This document shows, piece after piece, positions 26,014-35,480 of a stretch of 64,000 nt of DNA (the stretch's first letter is position 1; the number at the start of each line of letters is the position of its first letter). The stretch lies in the NCBI RefSeq assembly GCF_012272695.1, contig NZ_CP050902.1:1426001-1490000 (forward strand), in the 5' to 3' direction. The DNA comes from Nocardioides sp. JQ2195 (GTDB lineage Bacteria > Actinomycetota > Actinomycetes > Propionibacteriales > Nocardioidaceae). The position numbers and the translations under genes are program-made. A model generated the notes under the pieces. That model had not been told where the DNA came from and did no database searches. It saw only the letters and a program-made list of their open reading frames with translations.

Positions 26014-27033
26014 ATGGCACGCAGCACGAAGAGGTCGTTGGCTGGAGCTGCGGCAGTCGCGAAGAAGGTCATGTCGCGAAAGTCGAGGACGGCCCCTGAC
26101 GCCAAGGCCGGGTCCGACGGGCCGAAGAAGACAGCCCCCAAGACGGCCACCAAGGCTGCCCCTGCGCAGAAGGCAACGGCGAAGAAGTCTGCTGCGAGGA
26201 AGTCCGCCCCCGAGGGGGCGGCGGCCACGAAGGCGCCCGCCAAGGCTGCTCCCGCGAAGAAGTCCGGCGCGAAGAAGGCGGCGCCCAAGGTGGCGGCCAA
26301 GAAGGCCCCCGCGAAGGCTGCGCCCGCGAAGGACGCTGCTGCCAAGAAGGCCGTTGCGAAGAAGGCACCCGTGAAGAAGGCTCCGGCCAAGAAGGCCCCC
26401 GCGAAGGCTGCGCCCGCGGAGAAGGCTGCTGCCAAGAAGACGGCTTCCGCGAAGAAGACCGCTCCCGCGAAGAAGACCGCCGCCAAGCAGGCTGCCACCA
26501 AGAAGACCGCGACCAAGAAGGCTGCAGCGGCCTCGTCCACGAAGGAGACGCCGGTGAAGTCGAGCGTGCCGGTGCCGAAGGCATCGAAGAAGGCGGCCAA
26601 GAAGGCGGCGACGAAGAAGGCCACCAAGAAGGCGGCGCCGTCCTCGCTGGCCGTGCGCGAGGACGAGTCCAAGTGGACCAAGGCCGAGCTCAACGAGGTC
26701 CTGACCGAGTTGAACGACCACGCCGACCGTCTGCGTCAGGAGCTCCTCGAGCAGGAGGAGGAGCTGGCCGGGCTGATGAAGGACGCAGGCGATGGAGCCG
26801 GCCACGACCAGGCCGACATGGGCGCCACCAGCTTCGAGCGTGACCAGGAGCTGATCGTGGTCAACAATGCCCGCGACATGCTGGCGCAGATCGAGCGTGC
26901 ACTGGAGCGCATCGACGACGGCACCTACGGGGTGTGCGAGTCGTGCGGCAACCCCATCGGCAAGATGCGGTTGATGGCCTTCCCGCGTGCGACACTGTGC
27001 ATGTCATGCAAGCAGCGCGAGGAACGTCGCTGA
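26014..27033 (+). CDS. TraR/DksA C4 zinc-finger protein with a long histone-H1-like Lys/Ala-rich N-terminal region
   Basis: A 339-residue protein in two parts. Residues ~20-215 are low-complexity Lys/Ala/Pro repeats (KKAPAKAAPAKK type), like the tails of HupB or histone H1, which bind DNA or RNA. Residues ~222-339 form a DksA/TraR domain: coiled coil (KWTKAELNEVLTELNDH), the DQADMGA region, and a zinc finger with Cys308, Cys311, Cys329 and Cys332 (CESC and CMSC, 17 residues apart). The start is ATG 26014 with GAGGAGG upstream. DksA-type proteins act on RNA polymerase through its secondary channel; the basic tail suggests nucleoid or RNA association, which is inference. lspA follows. Confidence 0.85.
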   Translation: MARSTKRSLAGAAAVAKKVMSRKSRTAPDAKAGSDGPKKTAPKTATKAAPAQKATAKKSAARKSAPEGAAATKAPAKAAPAKKSGAKKAAPKVAAKKAPAKAAPAKDAAAKKAVAKKAPVKKAPAKKAPAKAAPAEKAAAKKTASAKKTAPAKKTAAKQAATKKTATKKAAAASSTKETPVKSSVPVPKASKKAAKKAATKKATKKAAPSSLAVREDESKWTKAELNEVLTELNDHADRLRQELLEQEEELAGLMKDAGDGAGHDQADMGATSFERDQELIVVNNARDMLAQIERALERIDDGTYGVCESCGNPIGKMRLMAFPRATLCMSCKQREERR

Positions 27034-27065
27034 GCTCCAGCGATTCACCGGCCCAAGAGCCGGAT

Positions 27066-27560
27066 GTGCCCACCCGTCGACCCCGCTGCCTCCAGATCTT
27101 CTGGGGCCTCGGTCTCACCGGTTTCCTGATCGACCTGTTCTCCAAGAACTGGGCTGTCGACTCGCTGGCCGACCGCGGTCGCGTGGATGTGCTCGGCACG
27201 TGGTTCGGGTTCCGGTTGACGTTCAACCCGGGCGCGGCGTTCAGCACGGGCACCGGATTCACGTGGGCGCTGACCCTCTTCGCGATCTTCGCGCTGTGCC
27301 TGGTCGTCGTCCTGTCGTTCCGACTGCGCAGTGTCGGCTGGGCGGTCGCCTTCGGCTTCCTGCTGGGCGGTGTCGGTGGCAACCTCGCGGACCGGCTGAC
27401 CCGCGCTCCCGGACCGATGCACGGCCACGTGGTCGACTTCCTGGAGCTGCCCAACTGGCCGATCTTCAACGTCGCCGACATCCTGATCAACCTGGCTGCC
27501 GTCTCCATCATCGTGATGGTGATCCGTGGCCGGCGACTCGACGGAACCCTCCATGACTGA
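27066..27560 (+). CDS. lspA: Lipoprotein signal peptidase (signal peptidase II)
   Basis: An aspartic membrane protease of about 164 residues that cleaves the signal peptide of prolipoproteins modified by Lgt (also in this window). Four hydrophobic helices and the family motifs [27 protein letters not shown] and FNVADILIN are visible; catalytic residues would be Asp109 and Asp138 from this start. The start is uncertain: GTG at 27066 gives the usual length but a weak ribosome site, and the frame stays open upstream into the DksA-like gene. The 3' end overlaps the next gene by 8 bp. Confidence 0.88.
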   Translation: MPTRRPRCLQIFWGLGLTGFLIDLFSKNWAVDSLADRGRVDVLGTWFGFRLTFNPGAAFSTGTGFTWALTLFAIFALCLVVVLSFRLRSVGWAVAFGFLLGGVGGNLADRLTRAPGPMHGHVVDFLELPNWPIFNVADILINLAAVSIIVMVIRGRRLDGTLHD

Positions 27561-28482
27561 CCAACGCACCGTGTTCGTCCCCGAGGGCCTCGCGGGTGAG
27601 CGCGTCGACACCGCCATCGCCCGGATGTTCGGCGTCTCCCGCACCCGGGCGGCGGAGCTGATCCTCGAGGGCCACGTCCAGCTGGACGGTGCCGGTGTCG
27701 GCAAGTCCGACCGCGTGCACCCCGGGGCGATGCTGGACGTGGTGTTCCCTCGCATGGCGGATCCACTCGAGGTGCGCGCCGAGATCGTCGAAGGCATCAA
27801 GATCATCCACGACGACGACGCCATCGTGGTGATCGACAAGCCCGTCGGAGTCGCCGTGCACCCCAGCCCCGGTTGGTCCGGTCCCACCGTCGTCGGCCAC
27901 CTGGCCGGTGCGGGCTACCGCATCGCCACCAGTGGCGCCTCCGAGCGCCAGGGCATCGTGCAACGCCTCGATGTCGGGACCTCGGGCGTGATGGTCATCT
28001 GCAAGTCCGAGCACGCCTACTCGGTGCTCAAGAACGCCTTTCGTCAGCGCACGGTCGACAAGACCTACCACGCCCTGGTGCAGGGGCACCCCGACCCGTT
28101 GACCGGCACCATCGACGCGCCCATCGGGCGGCACCCGAAGTCGGACTGGAAGTTCGCCGTGATGGCCGACGGCAAGCACAGCGTCACCCACTACGAGCTC
28201 CTCGAGGCGCACCGGTTCGCCAGCCTGCTGGAGGTGCACCTGGAGACCGGCCGCACCCACCAGATCCGGGTGCACATGGCCGCGTTGAAGCACCCGTGCG
28301 TGGGCGACCTGACCTACGGTGCGGATCCGAGCCTGACCAAGCGGGTGGGCCTGGAGCGGCAGTGGCTGCACGCGGTGAAGCTCGGCTTCGAGCACCCCGA
28401 GTCCGGCGACTACGTCACCTACGAGTCGGAGTATCCCGACGACCTTGCTGCAGCCCTCGACACCATTCGCGGCGCCCACTGA
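27553..28482 (+). CDS. RluA-family 23S rRNA pseudouridine synthase
   Basis: A 309-residue enzyme with an N-terminal S4 RNA-binding domain ([20 protein letters not shown]) and a pseudouridine synthase domain. The catalytic Asp is in [25 protein letters not shown] and [12 protein letters not shown] are further motifs. It is closest to RluD, which modifies helix 69 of 23S rRNA, but the exact target cannot be told. ATG at 27553 overlaps lspA by 8 bp, the common lspA-rluD arrangement in Gram-positive bacteria. Confidence 0.92.
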   Translation: MTDQRTVFVPEGLAGERVDTAIARMFGVSRTRAAELILEGHVQLDGAGVGKSDRVHPGAMLDVVFPRMADPLEVRAEIVEGIKIIHDDDAIVVIDKPVGVAVHPSPGWSGPTVVGHLAGAGYRIATSGASERQGIVQRLDVGTSGVMVICKSEHAYSVLKNAFRQRTVDKTYHALVQGHPDPLTGTIDAPIGRHPKSDWKFAVMADGKHSVTHYELLEAHRFASLLEVHLETGRTHQIRVHMAALKHPCVGDLTYGADPSLTKRVGLERQWLHAVKLGFEHPESGDYVTYESEYPDDLAAALDTIRGAH

Positions 28483-28568
28483 GCCTCGGCCGGTCCGGTC
28501 CGTCCGGTGACCCGCGCGGGATGAGACAGGAGGAGCACGGCCGCGCTCTGGGTTGAGAGACTGGACGC

Positions 28569-29285
28569 ATGTCGTCCGAGCTGAGCCTGCGTCCCGCCAC
28601 CGATGATGACCTGCCGGCGATCGCCACCCTCTATGAACGTGCCCGGGGGGCCGCGGTTCCGCAGATGCCTCCGCCCGTGCACACCTCGGCGCAGATCCGA
28701 GCCTGGGTCGTCTCGTGGAACCTTGACGAGCGCGAGGTGTGGGTGGCCGAGGCCGACCGTCCCGTCGGATTTCTGGCGCTCACCGAGGGCTGGCTGGAAT
28801 CCCTGTACGTCGAGCCGAGCGCCCAGCGCTCAGGTGTCGGGTCAGCGCTGCTCGAGGTGGCGCGCAGCCGACGCCCGCAGGGATTCGCGCTGTGGGTCTT
28901 CGAGACCAACGCCCCCGCCCGGGAGTTCTACCGCCGACACGGGCTCATCGAGCTCGAATGCACCGACGGCGCGGACAACGAGGAACGTTCTCCGGACATC
29001 CGGATGGCGTGGCCGGGGGAGGAGCCACTCGACTACCTGCGCGGCCAGATCGACCACGTCGACCACGACCTCGGCCTGCTGCTGGCCCGTCGGGCGGCTC
29101 TGACGGCCGCCGTGCAGGAACGCAAGCCCGTCGGTGGCACGGCCGGACGCGATGCCTCGCGCGAGCAGGAGATCGCCGAGCGGATGGCCCGTCTGGCGCC
29201 AGCCCTGGGCGTGGTGCGGATGGGTCGGATCGTCGATGTGATCATTGCCGAATCGTTGGCCGCTGCCGTCGAGGACGCTCCCTGA
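28569..29285 (+). CDS. GNAT acetyltransferase fused to an AroQ-type chorismate mutase domain
   Basis: A 238-residue two-domain protein. Residues 5-147 form a GNAT N-acetyltransferase fold (LYVEPSAQRSGVGSALL acetyl-CoA loop, NAPAREFYRRHGL). Residues ~155-232 align with AroQ chorismate mutase: Arg158, Arg175, Lys186, Asp195, Arg198, Glu199 and Ser229 match E. coli positions R11, R28, K39, D48, R51, E52 and S84, while the Q88 position is Ala233. So most of the active site is kept and one residue is changed. The fusion is unusual. Chorismate to prephenate conversion is plausible; the acetyl acceptor is unknown. It stands alone between the pseudouridine synthase gene and dnaE. Confidence 0.85.
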   Translation: MSSELSLRPATDDDLPAIATLYERARGAAVPQMPPPVHTSAQIRAWVVSWNLDEREVWVAEADRPVGFLALTEGWLESLYVEPSAQRSGVGSALLEVARSRRPQGFALWVFETNAPAREFYRRHGLIELECTDGADNEERSPDIRMAWPGEEPLDYLRGQIDHVDHDLGLLLARRAALTAAVQERKPVGGTAGRDASREQEIAERMARLAPALGVVRMGRIVDVIIAESLAAAVEDAP

Positions 29286-29435
29286 GCGGCCCTTGCGAAC
29301 GACTGTCCGTGCGTCGTGTCAGGATCGACCGGACCGGTCACGTAGGCTGGCGCTCTTCCCCTTGATCGGCGCCAGGCCACTCGCCTCAGCACCGTCCAGC
29401 CTGCCCGCACCTAGCTCTTGGGAGACGCTTCACCG

Positions 29436-32400
29436 ATGACGTCCGACTCCTTCGTGCACCTGCACGTGCACACCGAGTACTCCATGCTGGACGGAGCCGC
29501 ACGACTCGGGGACATGGCGGAGCGGACGGCCGAGCTGGGCATGCCGGCGATCGCGATGACCGACCACGGCAACGTCTACGGGGCCTACGACTTCTACCGG
29601 AAGGCGAAGGCAGCCGGTGTCAAGCCGATCATCGGCATCGAGGCCTACTTCACGCCCAACATCTCCCGCTTCGAGCGCAAGGGCGTCAACTTCTACGACG
29701 GAGGCTCCGACGACGTCTCCGCACGGGGTGCCTACACCCACATGACGCTGCTCTCGGAGTCCACCGAGGGCATGCACAACCTGTTCCGGCTCACCACCGG
29801 CGCCTGGCGTGACGGCTTCTTCAAGCAACCTCGCATGGACCGCGAGCTGCTCGCCCAGCACGGCAAGGGCATCATCGGCACCACCGGGTGTCCCTCCGGT
29901 GAGATCCAGGTGCACCTGCGCTACGGCAAGTACGACGAGGCTCGCAAGGTGGCCGGCGACTTCCAAGACATCCTCGGCAAGGAGAACTACTTCCTCGAGC
30001 TGATGGACCACGGCCTGACCATCGAGAACCGGGTCCGCGACGGCCTGCTCAAGCTGGGCAAGGACCTCGGCATCCCGCCGATCGCGACCAACGACTCGCA
30101 CTACGTCCGCCGGGAGGACGCCAAGTCGCAGGAGCACCTGCTCTGCATCAACTCCGGCTCGACGATGACCATTCCGGCCGGCGACGGGCCCGGCCAGCGG
30201 TTCGCGTTCAGCGGCGACGGCTACTACATCAAGTCGCCGGCCGAGATGCGCGAGCTGTGGGAGGGCAAGTACCAGCTCCGCGAAGCCTGCGACAACACGC
30301 TGCTGATCGCGGAGCGGTGCAACGTCGAGTTCACCGAGGGCAACGGCACCTTCATGCCGCGCTTCCCCTGTCCTCCCGGGGAGAACGAGGATTCCTGGCT
30401 GGTCAAGGAGGTCGAGACCGGCCTGAAGTTCCGCTACCCGAACGGGGTGCCCGACGACGTCCGCAAGCAGGCGGAGTTCGAGCTCGGCGTGATCACCCAG
30501 ATGGGGTTCCCCGGCTACTTCCTCGTCGTCGCCGACTTCATCAACTGGGCCAAGGACAACGGCATCCGCGTCGGGCCGGGTCGCGGCTCGGGTGCCGGGT
30601 CGATGGTCGCCTACGCGATGCGCATCACCGACCTCGACCCGCTCCAGCACGGCCTGATCTTCGAGCGGTTCCTCAACCCCGACCGTGTCTCGATGCCCGA
30701 CTTCGACATCGACTTCGACGAGCGTCGGCGCAGCGAGGTCATCAAGTACGTCACCGAGAAGTACGGCGACGACCGGGTCTCCTACATCATCACCTACGGC
30801 ACGATCAAGGCGAAGCAGGCCGTCAAGGACTCGTCGCGCATCCTCGGCTACCCCTTCGCGATGGGTGACCGCATCACCAAGGCGATGCCGGCGGCCGTGA
30901 TGGGCAAGGACGTCCCCCTCCAGGACATCTTCAAGCCCGACCACAAGCGCTACGGCGAGGGAGGCGAGTTCCGGGCCCTCTACGAGGGCGACCAGGACGT
31001 CAAGACCGTTGTCGACACCGCCATCGGCATCGAGGGCCTCAAGCGTCAGTGGGGAGTCCACGCGGCCGGCGTGATCATGTCCAGCGAGCCGCTGGTCGAC
31101 ATCATCCCGATGCTCAAGCGCCCTGCCGACGGCGCGATGATCACCCAGTTCGACTACCCGACGTGCGAGTCGCTGGGCCTGATCAAGATGGACTTCCTCG
31201 GCCTGCGCAACCTCACCGTCCTCGACGACGCGGTGAAGAACATCAAGGCCAACCGCGGCGAGGACCTGGTCCTCGAGGACCTCGAGCTCACCGACCCGAA
31301 GACCTACGAGCTCCTGCAGCGCGGTGACACGCTCGGCGTCTTCCAGCTCGATGGTGGCCCGATGCGCTCCCTGCTGCGTTCGATGCGGCCGGACACCTTC
31401 GAGGACATCTCGGCCGTCGGCGCCCTCTATCGCCCCGGCCCGATGGGGGCCGACTCCCACAACAAGTACGCACGCCGCAAGACCGGACGTGAGCCGGTGG
31501 AACCGATCCACGCCGAGCTCGCGGAGGCACTCGAGGACGTCCTCGGTGAGACCTACGGCCTGATCGTCTATCAGGAGCAGGTGATGGCGATCGCCCAGAA
31601 GCTGGCCGGCTACTCGCTCGGTCAGGCCGACATCCTGCGTCGGGCGATGGGCAAGAAGAAGAAGGAGGAGCTCGACAAGCAGTTCATCGGCTTCTCCGGC
31701 GGCATGAAGGAACGCGGCTACTCGATGGACGCGATCAACACGCTGTGGCAGATCCTGCTGCCGTTCTCCGACTACGCGTTCAACAAGGCGCACTCGGCAG
31801 CCTACGGCGTGGTGTCCTACTACACCGCCTACCTCAAGGCCAACTACCCGGCCGAGTACATGGCCGCGCTCCTCACGTCCGTCAAGGACGACAAGGACAA
31901 GATGGCGATCTATCTCAACGAGTGCCGTCGGATGAAGATCCAGGTCCTGCCTCCCGACGTCAACGAGTCGGCCTCCAACTTCACCCCGGTCGGCAACGAC
32001 ATCCGCTTCGGCCTGACCGCGGTCCGCAACGTCGGCGGCAATGTCGTCGACGGCATCGTCACAGCCCGTCAGGAGAAGGGCCGCTACACCGACTTCAACG
32101 ACTTCATGGAGAAGGTGCCCGCGCTGGTCTGCAACAAGCGGGTCATCGAGTCGCTGGTGAAGGCCGGCGCCTTCGACGACATGAAGCACAAGCGTCGGGC
32201 CCTGGTGGCGATCCACGAGACCGCCGTCGACCAGTACGTCGACATCAAGCGCAACGAGGCGATCGGCCAGGACTCGCTGTTCGCCCAGATGGATGGCCTC
32301 GATGGCGCTGAATCCTCGGGATTCGGGATCTCGGTGACGATCCCCGACATCGACGACTGGGACAAGATGACGCTGCTCAGCCACGAGCGCGACATGCTCG

Positions 32401-32996
32401 GCCTCTATGTCTCGGACCACCCGCTGCTCGGCCTCGAGCATGTGCTCTCCCAGAGCGCTGACTGCTCGATCGGTGCGTTGATGCTCGACGAGGACCGCTC
32501 CGACGGCTCGCCCATCACGGTCTCCGGACTGGTCACCGCCGTGCAACGCAAGATCACGAAACGGGGTGACACGTGGGCGATGGTCACCCTGGAGGACCTC
32601 GACGGTGCGATCGACGTGCTCTTCTTCCCGAGCTCCTACCAGCTGGCCTCGACCTACCTGACCGAAGACGCGATCCTGACCGTGAAGGGCAGGCTCTCCC
32701 GGCAGAAGGACCAGCCCGAGATCCACGGGCAGGAAGTCAGCATGCCGGACCTCAACGACGGCCCCAGCGGGCCCGTGGTGATCAGCCTGCCGGCGACCCG
32801 CTGCACCGCGCCGGTCGTGGAGCAGCTCAAGGAAGTCCTGCGCACGCACCCGGGGATGTCCGAGGTGCAGCTGAAGCTGCTCGCCCGCGCCGGGACGACA
32901 GTGATGCGCCTCGACGACCGGCTGCGGGTCACCCCGAGCGGCGCGCTCTTCGCCGACCTCAAGCAGCTCCTGGGACCGGGTTGCCTTGGCCAGTGA
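29436..32996 (+). CDS. dnaE: DNA polymerase III alpha subunit DnaE
   Basis: A 1186-residue replicative C-family polymerase. An N-terminal PHP domain opens with FVHLHVHTEYSMLDGA; the palm carries the catalytic carboxylates in MPDFDIDFDERRR and the upstream GPGRGSGAGS motif; then come the fingers, tandem HhH, and an OB-fold region (PITVSGLVTAVQRKITKRGD). ATG at 29436 is chosen, with TTGGGAGA about 11 nt upstream. Length and motifs fit the essential DnaE1 class. TAGGCT at 29344-29349 may be its -10. The stop overlaps a membrane-protein gene by 11 bp. Confidence 0.97.
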   Translation: MTSDSFVHLHVHTEYSMLDGAARLGDMAERTAELGMPAIAMTDHGNVYGAYDFYRKAKAAGVKPIIGIEAYFTPNISRFERKGVNFYDGGSDDVSARGAYTHMTLLSESTEGMHNLFRLTTGAWRDGFFKQPRMDRELLAQHGKGIIGTTGCPSGEIQVHLRYGKYDEARKVAGDFQDILGKENYFLELMDHGLTIENRVRDGLLKLGKDLGIPPIATNDSHYVRREDAKSQEHLLCINSGSTMTIPAGDGPGQRFAFSGDGYYIKSPAEMRELWEGKYQLREACDNTLLIAERCNVEFTEGNGTFMPRFPCPPGENEDSWLVKEVETGLKFRYPNGVPDDVRKQAEFELGVITQMGFPGYFLVVADFINWAKDNGIRVGPGRGSGAGSMVAYAMRITDLDPLQHGLIFERFLNPDRVSMPDFDIDFDERRRSEVIKYVTEKYGDDRVSYIITYGTIKAKQAVKDSSRILGYPFAMGDRITKAMPAAVMGKDVPLQDIFKPDHKRYGEGGEFRALYEGDQDVKTVVDTAIGIEGLKRQWGVHAAGVIMSSEPLVDIIPMLKRPADGAMITQFDYPTCESLGLIKMDFLGLRNLTVLDDAVKNIKANRGEDLVLEDLELTDPKTYELLQRGDTLGVFQLDGGPMRSLLRSMRPDTFEDISAVGALYRPGPMGADSHNKYARRKTGREPVEPIHAELAEALEDVLGETYGLIVYQEQVMAIAQKLAGYSLGQADILRRAMGKKKKEELDKQFIGFSGGMKERGYSMDAINTLWQILLPFSDYAFNKAHSAAYGVVSYYTAYLKANYPAEYMAALLTSVKDDKDKMAIYLNECRRMKIQVLPPDVNESASNFTPVGNDIRFGLTAVRNVGGNVVDGIVTARQEKGRYTDFNDFMEKVPALVCNKRVIESLVKAGAFDDMKHKRRALVAIHETAVDQYVDIKRNEAIGQDSLFAQMDGLDGAESSGFGISVTIPDIDDWDKMTLLSHERDMLGLYVSDHPLLGLEHVLSQSADCSIGALMLDEDRSDGSPITVSGLVTAVQRKITKRGDTWAMVTLEDLDGAIDVLFFPSSYQLASTYLTEDAILTVKGRLSRQKDQPEIHGQEVSMPDLNDGPSGPVVISLPATRCTAPVVEQLKEVLRTHPGMSEVQLKLLARAGTTVMRLDDRLRVTPSGALFADLKQLLGPGCLGQ

Positions 32997-33555
32997 GCGC
33001 ACCACCGCCATTCTGCGCGACGTGCTGATCGTGATCGGCGCCTTCGTGCTGGCCGGGCTGTTCTGCGGCTGGCTGTGGCACCAGCTGTGGGCGCCGGCCC
33101 CCGAGGGCGTCGTCTACGGCCACGTGCCGCGCTTCGAGGACGACAAGGACTTCCGCGGCGTCGGTCTCTACTTCCTGGTCGCGGTGGTCGCCGGCGTGCT
33201 GATCAGCCTCGTCTCGACGTTCGTCTTCGAGAGGGACGAGGTCTGGACCCTGCTCGCCGTGGTGGTGGGTTCACTGGCGGCCGGGGGAGTGATGCTGGCC
33301 GTCGGCAAGGCCCTGGGACCGGACTCGGCAGCCGAGGCCGCCCGACGGGCTGACGACTTCGCGAAGGTCAAGGGCGACCTGCACGCCCCGTGGGTGACGG
33401 TGCTGACCTCGTTCCCCGGAGGAGCCGCCCTCGGCTCGGTGGTCGTGCTGACGTGCTTCACGCGTCGCCGGGATCGTCGACGTCCGCACACATCCGCAGC
33501 GACTTCCTCCGTGGAGAACGGCGAAGCGCAGTTTGACCCCCAGTCCAACGGGTAG
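32986..33555 (+). CDS. Membrane protein of unknown function after dnaE
   Basis: A 189-residue protein with about four hydrophobic helices (about 12-32, 58-80, 87-106, 136-156) and a basic hydrophilic tail. The start is TTG at 32986, inside the last codons of dnaE, which suggests coupled translation. It resembles actinobacterial DUF2567-type proteins in layout, but I am not sure of that match. No catalytic motif is visible. Confidence 0.7.
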   Translation: MASERTTAILRDVLIVIGAFVLAGLFCGWLWHQLWAPAPEGVVYGHVPRFEDDKDFRGVGLYFLVAVVAGVLISLVSTFVFERDEVWTLLAVVVGSLAAGGVMLAVGKALGPDSAAEAARRADDFAKVKGDLHAPWVTVLTSFPGGAALGSVVVLTCFTRRRDRRRPHTSAATSSVENGEAQFDPQSNG

Positions 33556-33603
33556 CCTGAGCGCCACCAGACGTGAGCACGACCATCAAGACGGGGGAAC
33601 CAC

Positions 33604-35478
33604 GTGTCTTCTCAGAATCCACCACCGGGGGCCGGTGGCACTCCTGACCCCTACGGCCAGCCCGGCTTCGGCCAGGACAACTCTGGTGCACCCTGGCAGC
33701 AGCCCGGCGGCAGCCCTCAGCAGGGCCAGACCGGCCCCCATGGCCCGGGTCCCCAGGGCGCGGGTCCCTACGACCCGGGCCCGACCGGCCCGATCCAGGG
33801 ACCGCCGTTCCAGGCACAGGGAGGGCCGGGCCAGTACGACCCCCGGTACGCCGCACATCACGGCTCGGCGCCGGTGTCCGAGCATCTCGGTGCCGGACCG
33901 GGTGGCGCGATGCCGAGCGAACCTCGCTCAGGGCGCGGTGGTCGACGCGGCCTCCTGATCGGGCTCCTGGCCGGTGGCGTGGTCCTGGTCGGCGGTGGCG
34001 TGTGGGCGTGGATGGCGTTCTTCAACCAGGGACCACAGCCGGCTGAGGCCCTCCCCGACGACACCCTGGCCTACCTCTCGGTCGACCTCGATCCGTCGGG
34101 TGAGCAGAAGATCGAGGCGCTCAGGACGCTGCGCAAGTTCCCGGCCTTCAAGGAGGGCACCGGCCTCGAGGCCGATGACGACGTACGCAAGAAGATCTTC
34201 GAGTCGATCCAGGACTCAGGTGCCTGCACCGAGCTCGACTACGACGACGACATCGAGCCGTGGCTCGGTGACCGAGCGGCGGTCGCCGTGATCGACCAGG
34301 GGAACGAGCACCCGGACCCGGTGCTGGTCGTGCAGGTCAAGAACCAGGACAAGGCCGAGGACGGACTGAACAAGATCGTCAACTGCGGCAACGATGCCAC
34401 CGGTGAGAGCGAGGACATCGGTGGCTACGCGTTCAACGGTGACTGGGTGGTGCTGGCCGAGACCGAGGACATCGCCCAGACGGTCGTCGACGACGCGAAG
34501 GACGCCAGTCTCCAGGACGACGAGCAGTACCAGAAGTGGACCGACGCGGCCGGGGATCCGGGTGTCATCAGTGTCTACGCGTCGTCCGAGGCGGGCGACC
34601 AGCTGGCGGAGTTCTCGCCGCTGACCGATGCCGTGGACTCCGAGGTCGGTGGCGACAGTGACGAGCTGGTCAGCGCGCTCGAGGACTTCAAGGGCGGTGC
34701 CGGCACCGTCCGCTTCAACGATGGAAACCTCGAGATCGAGTTCGCCACCGGCCAGATGAACACCGCCAGCAGCAAGCTGATCAGTGGCGACCGCGGGGAC
34801 GACACCTTGTCCACGTTGCCGGACAGCACCGCGGTCGCCCTCGGCGCAGGCATGGCCGACGGCTGGGGAGAAGCACTGTTCGAGCAGCTGCGACCGATCA
34901 TCGAGGATCAGACCATGGAGTCCTTCGACGAGGCGATCGCCGATGCGGAGGCCGAGACGGGGCTGTCGCTGCCCGAGGACCTCGAGACCTTGTTCGGCGA
35001 GTCGTTCGTGCTGGCCCTCGACAGCAACTTCGACCCCGACCAGGTCGTCGAGGGCGGGCCCACCGAGCTTCCGGTGGCGTTCAAGGTCAAGGGAGACCCT
35101 GACGAGATCGAGGCAACCCTCGACAAGATGCGCGCCCGGATGAGCGAGGACCTCGGTTCCGACGTCGAGCTGCTGACCTCGGAGGAGCACGACGGCTATG
35201 TCCTCGTCTCGCCGAGCCAGGCCTACCTGGACCTGCTCGCCGACGGGGGTGACCTCGGCGGCGACGACACGTTCCAGTCCGTCGTCCCCGAGGCCGAGGA
35301 CTCCTCTGCCATCCTCTTCGCGAACTTCGACGCCGGGGACTGGTTGCTCGAGGTCCTGCGCACGGCAGAGGCCCCGGCCGAGGTGCTCGACAACGCCGAG
35401 CCCCTCGAGGCCATGGGCATCAGCTCGTGGACCGACGGCGACGAGGTGCACGCGTTGATCAAGATCACCACCGAGTGA
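33604..35478 (+). CDS. DUF3352 domain membrane-anchored protein
   Basis: A 624-residue protein with a Gly/Pro/Gln-rich cytoplasmic N-terminus (about 100 residues), a basic stretch (GRGGRRG), one membrane helix (LLIGLLAGGVVLVGGGVWAW) and a long acidic extracytoplasmic region. Features such as PDDTLAYLSVDLDPSG and repeated LPDSTAVALGAG-type segments fit DUF3352. Function unknown. GTG at 33604 starts the protein; TTGACC at 33533 and TAGCCT at 33553-33558 are possible promoter pieces, though 14 bp between them is short. It converges on ybaK. Confidence 0.85.
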   Translation: MSSQNPPPGAGGTPDPYGQPGFGQDNSGAPWQQPGGSPQQGQTGPHGPGPQGAGPYDPGPTGPIQGPPFQAQGGPGQYDPRYAAHHGSAPVSEHLGAGPGGAMPSEPRSGRGGRRGLLIGLLAGGVVLVGGGVWAWMAFFNQGPQPAEALPDDTLAYLSVDLDPSGEQKIEALRTLRKFPAFKEGTGLEADDDVRKKIFESIQDSGACTELDYDDDIEPWLGDRAAVAVIDQGNEHPDPVLVVQVKNQDKAEDGLNKIVNCGNDATGESEDIGGYAFNGDWVVLAETEDIAQTVVDDAKDASLQDDEQYQKWTDAAGDPGVISVYASSEAGDQLAEFSPLTDAVDSEVGGDSDELVSALEDFKGGAGTVRFNDGNLEIEFATGQMNTASSKLISGDRGDDTLSTLPDSTAVALGAGMADGWGEALFEQLRPIIEDQTMESFDEAIADAEAETGLSLPEDLETLFGESFVLALDSNFDPDQVVEGGPTELPVAFKVKGDPDEIEATLDKMRARMSEDLGSDVELLTSEEHDGYVLVSPSQAYLDLLADGGDLGGDDTFQSVVPEAEDSSAILFANFDAGDWLLEVLRTAEAPAEVLDNAEPLEAMGISSWTDGDEVHALIKITTE

Positions 35479-35480
35479 GC

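Noticed and set aside
29430..33011. A nearly 1200-codon open frame antisense to dnaE, and similar long antisense frames opposite ftsI-murE, ftsZ, gltB and gltD
   Set aside because: GC-rich codon use on the coding strand leaves few stops on the opposite strand. These frames have no recognisable domains, poor starts, and lie fully under well-supported genes.
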